DNA of 64,000 nt from UBA6176 sp041688515 (GTDB taxonomy: Bacteria; Verrucomicrobiota; Verrucomicrobiia; Limisphaerales; UBA9464), in contig JBDNHZ010000185.1 of assembly GCA_041688515.1 (NCBI GenBank), positions 1 through 64,000 on the forward strand, in the 5' to 3' direction. The translations under genes were made by a program, and so were the position numbers. Shown in pieces: positions 36,135 to 43,989 of this stretch; the first letter of the stretch is position 1, and each line of letters starts with the position of its first letter. The notes beneath the pieces were generated by a model. The model made no database searches. It saw only the letters and a program-made list of their open reading frames with translations, and was not told the origin of the DNA.

Positions 36135-37196
36135 TCAGCTCAGAAAGGGCTTCCGCGGCTCGACCCTGGACGGGACGCGCAGCCGTTTCAACAGGCGGGC
36201 CTGAAGCCACAACTCGCGGGCGCGCCAAATCTCCTCGGTGGCGTCGATGCTGACGGGGCAACTGCCCCCCGCGATCGGTCCATGGCCGCCGGCTTGTTTG
36301 CAATTCTCAAAGACGTCCCGCAACACCTCACCGGCCTGGGCGTCAGAACGGTTGGTGCGCAACGAGGCATGCAGACGCCCCTTGTACCGCCCGGTCACGA
36401 AACAGCACACCACCCGCTGGTAGGCCAGGAGGAACTCCGCCACCTGCGAGACCAGGTCGGGAGTTTCCACGGTCCCCAGGTGGGACACCAGCACCCGCCG
36501 GTGCAGCGTGGCGTCGCGGATGCCTTTGCCCAGTGTGGCGAAAAACTTCCGGGAGCGCACCGGGTTCTGGATGCGTGCCAGCAGGCGCATGTCGCAGTGA
36601 TGCAACACCTGCAGATACGTCGCAACGACATCCGGCCGTTTGGCGCGGTAGAGGTCAAGTGTGTCGGTCAGGATGCCGTACGCCAGCGCAGTGGCCACGC
36701 GCGTCGGAATCTTCGTCCCGTTCTGCAGAAGGGCCTGGGCAATGATCACGCACGTCGCGCCGCATTCCGGATCCACCACGGCCAGATCCGCGCTGGGAAC
36801 GGAAGCGGACGGATGCTGGTCGATGACCATCGTCGCCTTGCGATCCTTCGGAAATGAGTTGTTCTCAAAGGCCGGCTGGGTGTCCACCAGCGCGACCGAG
36901 GCGTACTTCTTGAACCACGCCGGTTTGATCCGGTGGATTGGGATCTTCAGCAGGCGCACCATCGCCTTGTTTTCCGTGCGTCCAACCTCACCCCCGTAGG
37001 CGATCCGCGACGTGATTCCGAAACCGCCCTGCGCCAGGTGCTGCAACGCCATCGCCGCCGCCAGGGCATCGGGATCCGGGTAGTCGTGGGTCAGGATCAG
37101 CAGCGGGGAGAGCTTCTCGCGATTGCGGGCAAGATACTGAAGGAGCCGCTGCGGGGCGGTGCCGATGGTCGACTGTGGTTCGGATCGGTTGATCAT
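36135..37196 (-). CDS. DHH/DHHA1 family phosphoesterase (likely (p)ApA / c-di-AMP hydrolase)
   Basis: A 353-residue soluble protein. Metal-site motifs of the DHH domain are visible: LTHDYPDPDALAAA (motif I), VALVDTQPA (II), MVIDQHPSA (III, with DQH where the name-giving DHH would stand) and GILTDTLDL (IV). The DHHA1 domain ends with the substrate-binding GGH in QAGGHGPIAGGS. Relatives are NrnA/RecJ-like nucleases and the catalytic half of GdpP, which degrade pApA or c-di-AMP. It has no membrane or PAS region, so it most resembles stand-alone phosphodiesterases. Being next to the cyclase, it is the likely degrading partner. The ATG at 37196 overlaps the preceding stop (ATGA). The Gln in motif III is a notable variant. 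Confidence 0.85.
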   Translation of the reverse strand: MINRSEPQSTIGTAPQRLLQYLARNREKLSPLLILTHDYPDPDALAAAMALQHLAQGGFGITSRIAYGGEVGRTENKAMVRLLKIPIHRIKPAWFKKYASVALVDTQPAFENNSFPKDRKATMVIDQHPSASVPSADLAVVDPECGATCVIIAQALLQNGTKIPTRVATALAYGILTDTLDLYRAKRPDVVATYLQVLHHCDMRLLARIQNPVRSRKFFATLGKGIRDATLHRRVLVSHLGTVETPDLVSQVAEFLLAYQRVVCCFVTGRYKGRLHASLRTNRSDAQAGEVLRDVFENCKQAGGHGPIAGGSCPVSIDATEEIWRARELWLQARLLKRLRVPSRVEPRKPFLS

Positions 37197-37678
37197 TCCG
37201 GCTTCAGGGCCAGGGACGTCAGGGTAGCCCGACACGGGCGGCCGCCCTTGTCGGGTTTGATCCACAGCCGGAGATGGGTGATTGCCTCGCCGGCGATCGC
37301 CCAATCCTCGCGTTCAAGGGTGGTGTTGGGCGGCGAGAAGTTGAACTCCTGGCGGACCAGTTCCTGGTAACCGCGGCCCCCGTCCCGGGAGACCGCCAGT
37401 TGCAGTTCCTGGGTCCGGCTGTCCTGCGTTTCTTCCACCTCCACGAGGACACGCCCGATCCGCTGGGGGACGTCAAACGCAAGGATCAGCGTCTGTTCAC
37501 CCGGCGTCGCGGCGATCCACCGGCTGGCGCCCGGGCCGCGATGGCCATCGAACGCATTCTCGACGGGATGCTCCGGCGACTCGGACGTGATCATCACGGT
37601 GGCGAGGGAGGCCACATCCAGTTCGTCGTGCGACGAAACCGGAGCGGCAGGATCGGACCCAAGGATTTGTTTTCGCAT
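37193..37678 (-). CDS. Small discoidin (F5/8 type C)-like protein
   Basis: A 161-residue protein without a signal peptide or membrane segment. The pattern ITSESPEHPVENAFDGHRG, SRWIAATPGEQTLILAFD, IGRVLVEVEETQDSRTQE, then LQLAVSRDGGRGYQEL and a late ITHLRLWIKPDKGG, follows the jelly-roll of F5/8 type C or galactose-binding-like domains. These usually bind glycans or other ligands and are usually exported; a cytosolic one between the TreS-maltokinase and phosphoesterase genes is unusual. It may bind alpha-glucan and scaffold the enzymes, but this is inference. It overlaps the DHH gene by four bases. Confidence 0.6.
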   Translation of the reverse strand: MRKQILGSDPAAPVSSHDELDVASLATVMITSESPEHPVENAFDGHRGPGASRWIAATPGEQTLILAFDVPQRIGRVLVEVEETQDSRTQELQLAVSRDGGRGYQELVRQEFNFSPPNTTLEREDWAIAGEAITHLRLWIKPDKGGRPCRATLTSLALKPE

Positions 37679-37716
37679 GGCTTATTCCTCGAACGCGCCG
37701 GCTCGGAGGCCCGGCG

Positions 37717-40700
37717 CTACTTGTTTTCGTCCAGAAGGTGAAGGACCCCCTGCAGCGGGATCTTCAGCCACGCCGGACGGTTGTTCAGTTCGTATCCGAT
37801 CTCATAGATGGCTTTATTGAGCAGGTAGGCCTGCAGGACCATGCGCCGTTCCTCGGAGGTGGAGGGGAGGATCTCCGAACTACCCAGAGCCTTTAGGTAG
37901 GCCCGCAGGAAACTGGCGCTGACGGCAAGGTTCCAGAAGCGCGCCCACGGTTCGTAGGTCGCCCGGTTCTCCGGCGACAGTCTCCCGCGCTCCACCTGCT
38001 GCTCCAGTCCGAAGTAGGCGGCGTAGTGGAAGGACCGGATCATTCCCGCCACGTCGCGCAGCGCCGACCGCTTGATGAGACGTTCGCTCAGGGCCACCGC
38101 GGGCTCACCTTCGAAATCGATGATGACGAAGTCCTTGCCTGTCCAGAGGACCTGGCCCAGGTGATAGTCGCCGTGAATGCGGATCCGCCGGGCGCTGATG
38201 TTGCGCTGGAACAGGGGCTTGTACCGGTTGATGATCTCGCCCTCGAGCGCGCCGACCTTAGCCGCCATCGGCGCGACGTCCGCGGGAAGCGTCTTGATCT
38301 GCTTGCGCAGCACCCGGAGGTTCTGCGACGCAAGATTGCGCATCGACTGGAACAGCCCGCGCAGGTAGTGCGGCGTGAAGGGTTCGGAGGCGAAGCTCGT
38401 ATCCTCCGGCTCGGACGCCAGCGCGAGGTGCATGGCGGCGGTGCGCTCACCCAGCATCCGGGCGGACTCCAGGTAGGTGCCGACGGTTTCCTGCACGATA
38501 GAGGAAGGCTCCTCGCCGCTGAGGCGGAACAAGTCGCCGCCCATGGCCGGCGGCTTTTCGCCCTTCGCATGGAGCACGCCCACGCGGTCGTAGTAACGAC
38601 CCAATGCGTCCAGGGCGACCTCCCAGGCATCCTTCGCGTTCGGAACGAATCCTGAGATGATGGCGAGGCTGCTCCGCTCGCCGTTGGAGGCGTGATACTC
38701 CAGCGCTCCGGCCAGCGGGGCCACGTTCGGGAACTTCTTTTCCGTAAGGAACCGTCCGATCTCCAGGTCGGGATTGATCCCCACGTCCAGGCGCCGGAAC
38801 AGCTTCATCATGAGCTTGTCTCCGAACAGTACCGACGAGTTGCTCTGCTCCGCCTTGCCGAGCGTGGGAGTCGGGGCCTTGGCTGCCCCCAGGATGCTCC
38901 GCATCGCGAGGGTGCGCGAACCTTCGACCACGCCCTGCGCCCCCGCGCTGCGGCCGCCCTTGGAGGCCATTCCCAGCAGCGCCTTGCAGAAGGCCGGGCT
39001 CCCCAGCGCGTCGTGCAGGACCCCGGCGGGTCCGCCTTCCACCTTCAGGTCGGCGATGACCAGCCGGGGCGAATTCTCGCGGAGCTGTTGGGCGTCCTTG
39101 CCGGACGCGAATGCCAGCGGCATGGAATACAATTCCGGATCCCCCTGCACATAGTCCACCAGCAGGAGCGTCAGGTAACCCAGTTCCTTCCCATCCGCCG
39201 GCACCGGTGCGGCTTCCTTGAGGGTGAGCGACTTGATCTCCTTGGCCTTCCCCCCGAACCACCGTTGGGCCCGGACATAGTCCGGCAGCAAGGCTTCCAA
39301 GGCGGTTTTGGACCTTCCTTTGAACACATCGGACCACTCGTTCATCACCGTCAACGACCGTGCCGCCAGCGGCCCATTGGACAGGGTTGCCGAAACATCG
39401 GCCTGCTTGTTCTCCAGCGAGAACCAGTAGAACGCGTGCGGCCCCATCGTAATCAGGTACGGCTTGTCGGTGATGGGCGGGAAATCCGTGCGGCCGAACA
39501 GCTCGACCGGCACCATCTTGTCGAAGGCGGAGAGATCCAGTTGGACCGGTTGCACGAAGCGCGACAGGTTGGCCACGACCAGCAGGGTCTCCTTCTCATG
39601 CCGCAGGACATAGCAGAGGATCCTGCGGTTTTCGGGTTGGAGGAACTCGCATTTTCCCTCGCCCAGAGCGCGCCACTTCTTCCGAAGCGCCAGCAGGCGG
39701 CGGGTCCACCACAGCAGGGAATGGGGGTTGCCCATCTGGCCTTCCACGTTCACCGCCTCATAGTGGTACTCCGGGTCGTAGATGATGGGCAGGTAAAGGG
39801 CCTGCGGATTCGCACGTGAGAAGCCGGCATTCTTGTCGGAACTCCACTGCATGGGCGTCCGCACCCCATTACGATCCCCGAGGAAGATATTCTCACCCAT
39901 GCCGATCTCGTCCCCGTAGTAGAGGACGGGCGTGCCCGGGAGGGAAAAGAGTAGCGCGTTGAGCAACTCGATGCGCTTGCGATCGTTTCCGAGCAGGGGC
40001 GCGAGCCGGCGGCGGATGCCCAGGTTCAGCCGGGCCTGGTGAACGTTGGCGTACATGCGGTACATGTAGTCACGCTCCTCGTCCGTCACCATTTCCAGCG
40101 TCAGTTCATCGTGGTTGCGCAGGAACAGTGCCCACTGGGCGGTCTCCGGGATCGCCGGCGTCTGCTCAAGGATGTCCACGATGGGGGTGCTGTCCTCCAT
40201 GCGAAGCGCCATGAACAGGCGCGGCATGAGGGGAAAGTGAAAGGCCACATGGCACTCGTCGCCCTTGCCTTCACCGAAGTACGCCACGGCGTCCTCCGGC
40301 CACTGGTTGGCCTCGCCCAGCATCATACGGTCCCCGTACTTCTCGTCCACGTGGGCGCGCAGCCTCTTCAGGGCCCCGTGGGTCTCCTTGAGGTTCTCGC
40401 AGCTCGTGCCCTCGCGCTCGAAGAGATAGGGCACAGCGTCCAGCCGGACGCCGTCCACGCCGAGATCCAGCCAGAAATCCATCACCTTGATCATCTCGTC
40501 GAAGACCTCGGGATTATCGAAATTGAGGTCCGGCTGGTGCGAGAAGAAACGGTGCCAATAATACGCTCCGGCCACATGGTCCCAGCTCCAGTTCGACACC
40601 TCGACATCCTTGAAGATGATGCGGGCCTCCTTGTACTTCTCCCGGGTGTCGCTCCAGACGTAGAAATCCCTCCACCGACTGCCCGGCTTGGCGCGGCGCG

Positions 40701-41088
40701 CACGCTGAAACCACGGATGCTGGTCTGAGGTGTGGTTCATCACCAGCTCGGTGATGACCCGCAGCCCCCGCTGATGGGCTTCGCGCAGGAAAACCTTGAA
40801 GTCCGCCAGGGTGCCGTAGTTGGGATGGACGGTGAAGTAGTCGGCGATGTCATATCCGTCGTCACGCAGTGGCGACGGATAGAACGGCAGGAGCCACAGC
40901 GCGGTGACACCCAAGTCCTTCAGGTAGTCCAGCTTGCTGGTCAGTCCCTTGAAATCCCCGATGCCGTTCCCGTCGCTGTCGCAGAATGCACGGACGTGCA
41001 GCTCGTAGATGACACCGGATTTATACCACAATGGATCCCGATCCAGACCCGGGTTGTTAGCTTTCTTGCTCGGCCTGATTTTTGCCAT
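37717..41088 (-). CDS. treS: Trehalose synthase / maltokinase fusion (TreS-Mak)
   Basis: A 1123-residue bifunctional protein. The N-terminal GH13 trehalose synthase (about 15-550) interconverts maltose and trehalose. It has YELHVRAFCDSDGNGIGDF, GVDGVRLDAVPYLF with nucleophile Asp217, MLGEANQWPEDAV with acid/base Glu259, and FLRNHDELTLEM with Asp327. The C-terminal part (about 575-1115) is a maltokinase (Pep2) with RAQRWFGGKAKEI, an N-lobe, and the kinase-like IRIHGDYHLGQVLWTG then FVIIDFEGEP metal loop. It phosphorylates maltose to maltose-1-phosphate, the substrate of GlgE. This fusion is well known in bacteria with the GlgE pathway. The glgE gene is 30 bases upstream, so trehalose can be converted to alpha-glucan without free intermediates building up. 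Confidence 0.96.
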   Translation of the reverse strand: MAKIRPSKKANNPGLDRDPLWYKSGVIYELHVRAFCDSDGNGIGDFKGLTSKLDYLKDLGVTALWLLPFYPSPLRDDGYDIADYFTVHPNYGTLADFKVFLREAHQRGLRVITELVMNHTSDQHPWFQRARRAKPGSRWRDFYVWSDTREKYKEARIIFKDVEVSNWSWDHVAGAYYWHRFFSHQPDLNFDNPEVFDEMIKVMDFWLDLGVDGVRLDAVPYLFEREGTSCENLKETHGALKRLRAHVDEKYGDRMMLGEANQWPEDAVAYFGEGKGDECHVAFHFPLMPRLFMALRMEDSTPIVDILEQTPAIPETAQWALFLRNHDELTLEMVTDEERDYMYRMYANVHQARLNLGIRRRLAPLLGNDRKRIELLNALLFSLPGTPVLYYGDEIGMGENIFLGDRNGVRTPMQWSSDKNAGFSRANPQALYLPIIYDPEYHYEAVNVEGQMGNPHSLLWWTRRLLALRKKWRALGEGKCEFLQPENRRILCYVLRHEKETLLVVANLSRFVQPVQLDLSAFDKMVPVELFGRTDFPPITDKPYLITMGPHAFYWFSLENKQADVSATLSNGPLAARSLTVMNEWSDVFKGRSKTALEALLPDYVRAQRWFGGKAKEIKSLTLKEAAPVPADGKELGYLTLLLVDYVQGDPELYSMPLAFASGKDAQQLRENSPRLVIADLKVEGGPAGVLHDALGSPAFCKALLGMASKGGRSAGAQGVVEGSRTLAMRSILGAAKAPTPTLGKAEQSNSSVLFGDKLMMKLFRRLDVGINPDLEIGRFLTEKKFPNVAPLAGALEYHASNGERSSLAIISGFVPNAKDAWEVALDALGRYYDRVGVLHAKGEKPPAMGGDLFRLSGEEPSSIVQETVGTYLESARMLGERTAAMHLALASEPEDTSFASEPFTPHYLRGLFQSMRNLASQNLRVLRKQIKTLPADVAPMAAKVGALEGEIINRYKPLFQRNISARRIRIHGDYHLGQVLWTGKDFVIIDFEGEPAVALSERLIKRSALRDVAGMIRSFHYAAYFGLEQQVERGRLSPENRATYEPWARFWNLAVSASFLRAYLKALGSSEILPSTSEERRMVLQAYLLNKAIYEIGYELNNRPAWLKIPLQGVLHLLDENK

Positions 41089-41118
41089 GGTAGAGGAGTG
41101 AAAGTGACGTAAGGGGGA

Positions 41119-43134
41119 TCAAAGATAATAATCGAAGCTTTCTTCCGTGCAGACCCGGCGTCGCAGGCGGAAGACATGGGCGGGGGCAAACGCCGGGTCC
41201 AGTTGCACGAAATTCCGGGCGCCGTTCCACAGGTATCGCCCATCGGTCAGGAGGTCATGCACCTGGTAGCTACCGGTCGGAGCGATATCCCACTCCTCCA
41301 CCGGAAGCGTCAGCCAACCGCTCTGGACGTGATGGGGATCCAGATTGACCACCACGAGGATGAGGTTGTCGGACCCCTCCGCGGATTTGCTGAAGGCGAT
41401 CATCTGGTCGTTGTCGGTGGGGTGGAATTCCAGGCCGTCGTTCCGGTGCAGCGCGGGATTGTCACGACGGATCTGGTTCACGCGGCGGATCAGCTCCGTC
41501 AGATTGCCCGGAAGATTCAGGTTCCAGGAGCGAATCTCGTACTTCTCCGAATCAAGATATTCCTCGGCACCGGCGGCCCGGGACTGGTTCACGCACAACT
41601 CGTACGCAGGCCCGTAGATTCCGTAACTGGCGCCGAGCGTGGCCGCCAGAATGAGCCGCGACATGAACGCGGGGCGTCCCCCATATTGCAGGCTGAGCGG
41701 GAGGATGTCCGGAGTATTCGGCCACAGGTTCGGCCGGAGAAATTCGCTCACCTCGGTGCGCGTGAGCTCCGTCAGGTACTCCGTCAACTCCTTCTTGGTG
41801 TTGCGCCAAGGGAAGTAGTTGTAGGACTGCGTGAACCCTGCCTTGGCCAGCCGGTACATGACCTTGGGACGGGTGAAGGCCTCGGACAGGAAGATCATCT
41901 CCGGGTGCTTCTTCTTCAGCTCCGTGATGCACCACTGCCAGAACGGAAATGCCTTGGTATGGGGATTGTCGACGCGGAACACTGTTACCCCCTGCCCATG
42001 CCAGAATTCGAAGACACTCTTCAATTCCAGCCACATCGCCTTCCAGTCGCCACTCTCAAAGTCGAACGGATAGATATCCTGGTATTTCTTCGGGGGATTC
42101 TCGGCGTACTGGATGGAGCCATCCGAACGTTGGCGGAACCAGTCCGGATGCGCCTTCACGTACGGATGGTCCGGCGCGCATTGGAACGCGATATCCAGCG
42201 CGATCTCGATCTTCAACTCCCGCGCCCGCATCACAAGACGACCGAAATCTGCCAGTGTTCCAAGCTCCGGAAGGATCGACTTGTGCCCGCCTTCAATGGC
42301 CCCGATGGCCCACGGACTGCCCGGCTCACCCGGCTGGCATTCGGGATTGTTGTTCTTCCCCTTGCGGAAGGCCCGGCCGACCGGATGGATCGGCGGGAGA
42401 TAAAGGACGTCAAAACCCATTTCCGCCACCCGAGGCAGATGGTCGATCACATCGTCCAGAGTTCCATGTTTCCCGTCCTTTCCGAGCGATCGGGGGAACA
42501 ATTCATACCACGCACCGAATCGAGCGAGCTCCGGATCAACGGTGATGCACAACTCCCTGACATACCGGGTCGAACGTTGCCGGTCCGGATTGGCCGCCAT
42601 CAATGCGGCCAACTGGGGCGACAGGGCGAGCGCGATGCGGCTTTCCAGTCCGGACGGATCCTGCTCGGTCAACGCCCGGGCCGACGCCGTCAGTTGCAGC
42701 GTTCCTTCCTGGACGGCCCGCCTTGCGGCGGCACCGACCAACCGCGCACCGTCCCGGAGATCCACCGAGAGGTCCTGCCCGGCCTTGTGCTTCTTGGCCA
42801 GGTCATGCTGCCACGACTTGAAATGATCAACCCACGCCAGGACGGTATAGCGGTATCCGCCCATTCCGGTGACCTCGAACCGCCCCCGCCATCGGTCGTT
42901 TACCAGCGGCACCATCGGGACTTCACTCCAGTCCGTTTCGCCCTCCTTCCGATAAAGCAGCACCGCAGCGATAAGGTCATGACCGTCGGTGAAGATGTCC
43001 GCCTCGACCTCGACGTGATCACCGACGGTACGCTTGATCGCAAACTGTCCGGCCTCGATCTCCGGACGCACCTCCGAAATGACCACTCGGCAGTCACCAT
43101 CCAATTTTTCAGCTGATTTCTTAGAATCCGACAT
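41119..43134 (-). CDS. glgE: Alpha-1,4-glucan:maltose-1-phosphate maltosyltransferase
   Basis: A 671-residue GH13_3 enzyme that adds maltosyl units from maltose-1-phosphate to alpha-glucan. The order is an N-terminal beta domain (to about 130), a helical insertion, then the barrel. Blocks include FGAWYELFPRSLGKDG, FDVLYLPPIHPVGRAFRKGK, NNNPECQPGEPGSPWAIG and IALDIAFQCAPDHPYV. Asp389 in FRVDNPHTKAFPFW is the nucleophile and Glu418 in IFLSEAFTRP the acid/base. These match GlgE and not general amylases. It is the first enzyme gene after the two-component pair, with a 153-base gap that may carry its own promoter, although I see no clear consensus there. Confidence 0.97.
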   Translation of the reverse strand: MSDSKKSAEKLDGDCRVVISEVRPEIEAGQFAIKRTVGDHVEVEADIFTDGHDLIAAVLLYRKEGETDWSEVPMVPLVNDRWRGRFEVTGMGGYRYTVLAWVDHFKSWQHDLAKKHKAGQDLSVDLRDGARLVGAAARRAVQEGTLQLTASARALTEQDPSGLESRIALALSPQLAALMAANPDRQRSTRYVRELCITVDPELARFGAWYELFPRSLGKDGKHGTLDDVIDHLPRVAEMGFDVLYLPPIHPVGRAFRKGKNNNPECQPGEPGSPWAIGAIEGGHKSILPELGTLADFGRLVMRARELKIEIALDIAFQCAPDHPYVKAHPDWFRQRSDGSIQYAENPPKKYQDIYPFDFESGDWKAMWLELKSVFEFWHGQGVTVFRVDNPHTKAFPFWQWCITELKKKHPEMIFLSEAFTRPKVMYRLAKAGFTQSYNYFPWRNTKKELTEYLTELTRTEVSEFLRPNLWPNTPDILPLSLQYGGRPAFMSRLILAATLGASYGIYGPAYELCVNQSRAAGAEEYLDSEKYEIRSWNLNLPGNLTELIRRVNQIRRDNPALHRNDGLEFHPTDNDQMIAFSKSAEGSDNLILVVVNLDPHHVQSGWLTLPVEEWDIAPTGSYQVHDLLTDGRYLWNGARNFVQLDPAFAPAHVFRLRRRVCTEESFDYYL

Positions 43135-43287
43135 AGGCAGGTTGAAGTTTTCCGGACGGGTTGGAGCGGTCCGTCGTTATCAAATCCTGACCGATGACCC
43201 CGTTCTTGACCACCCGTGACTTCCCGTGCCAGGCCTCAGTGAAAGGCTTATCGGGGGGCGGAGGGCGTCGGGATCCGTCGCCGTCAT

Positions 43288-43968
43288 TCAACCGATCGCC
43301 TCGACCCAGAGCACCGCGTGGCGGGTGAGTTCGGGACCGGTCTTGAGACGTAGCTTCCGTTTGATGCTGGCGCGATGGGCTTCGACTGTCTTTCCGCTCA
43401 TGCTGAGGCGCCGGGAAATCATCTTCGTCTCCACGGCCTGGCCGATGAGCGCAAAAACCTCCAGTTCACGATCGGTGAGCAGTTCCACCGGGGAAATCGG
43501 TCCCGCCCGTTGCTGTTTGCCGCCCAGGCTGCCGAGCAGGCGGGTGGAGACTTCATCGCTGAGATGGATCTGCCCGACCAGGACTCGACGGATGGCCGTC
43601 AGCAGCGCCTCGCTGCTTGCCTGCTTGGAGACATAGCCGCGCCCCCCCGCGCGGAGCACGCGCTCGGCGAAGAGCGATTCATCGTGCATGGAAAGCACGA
43701 GCACCGGCAGGCCGGGACGCAGGGCGGCGATGTCCCGGATGAGTTCGAGTCCGTTGCGGCCGGGTAGATTGATATCGACCAGCACCAGGTCCGGGTTGAG
43801 CCGGCCGACAGCGTCCACGGCTTCACCCGCATCCACCGCCTCGCCACAGACCACGAGGTCCGCCTCGCGGTTGATCTGCGTGGTCAATCCCTCGCGAAGC
43901 ACGGCGTGGTCGTCCACGACCAGGATTCTGCGGCGGGCGGGCGTGGTCTGGGGAGGGGGGGCGGGCAT
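43288..43968 (-). CDS. NarL/LuxR-family response regulator
   Basis: A 226-residue two-domain regulator. The receiver domain (about 14-130) has RILVVDDHAV with the acidic pocket, the phospho-acceptor Asp65 in LVLVDINLPG, LSMHDE, and the conserved Lys in GYVSKQAS. The C-terminal LuxR-type helix-turn-helix (about 158-220) reads LTDRELEVFALIGQ then TKMISRRLSMSGKTVEAH. The gene is 21 bases downstream of the sensor kinase and 153 bases upstream of glgE. It is a strong candidate for the transcriptional controller of this alpha-glucan/trehalose operon; its own target site cannot be read. Confidence 0.93.
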   Translation of the reverse strand: MPAPPPQTTPARRRILVVDDHAVLREGLTTQINREADLVVCGEAVDAGEAVDAVGRLNPDLVLVDINLPGRNGLELIRDIAALRPGLPVLVLSMHDESLFAERVLRAGGRGYVSKQASSEALLTAIRRVLVGQIHLSDEVSTRLLGSLGGKQQRAGPISPVELLTDRELEVFALIGQAVETKMISRRLSMSGKTVEAHRASIKRKLRLKTGPELTRHAVLWVEAIG

Positions 43969-43989
43969 GTCGGTGGGAGTGTTGAAAGC

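Noticed and set aside
41176..43116. 646-codon plus-strand ORF
   Set aside because: Antisense to glgE, which carries all catalytic motifs.
43135..43287. Separate promoter for glgE
   Set aside because: The 153-base gap could hold one, but I found no -35/-10 pair convincing enough to annotate.
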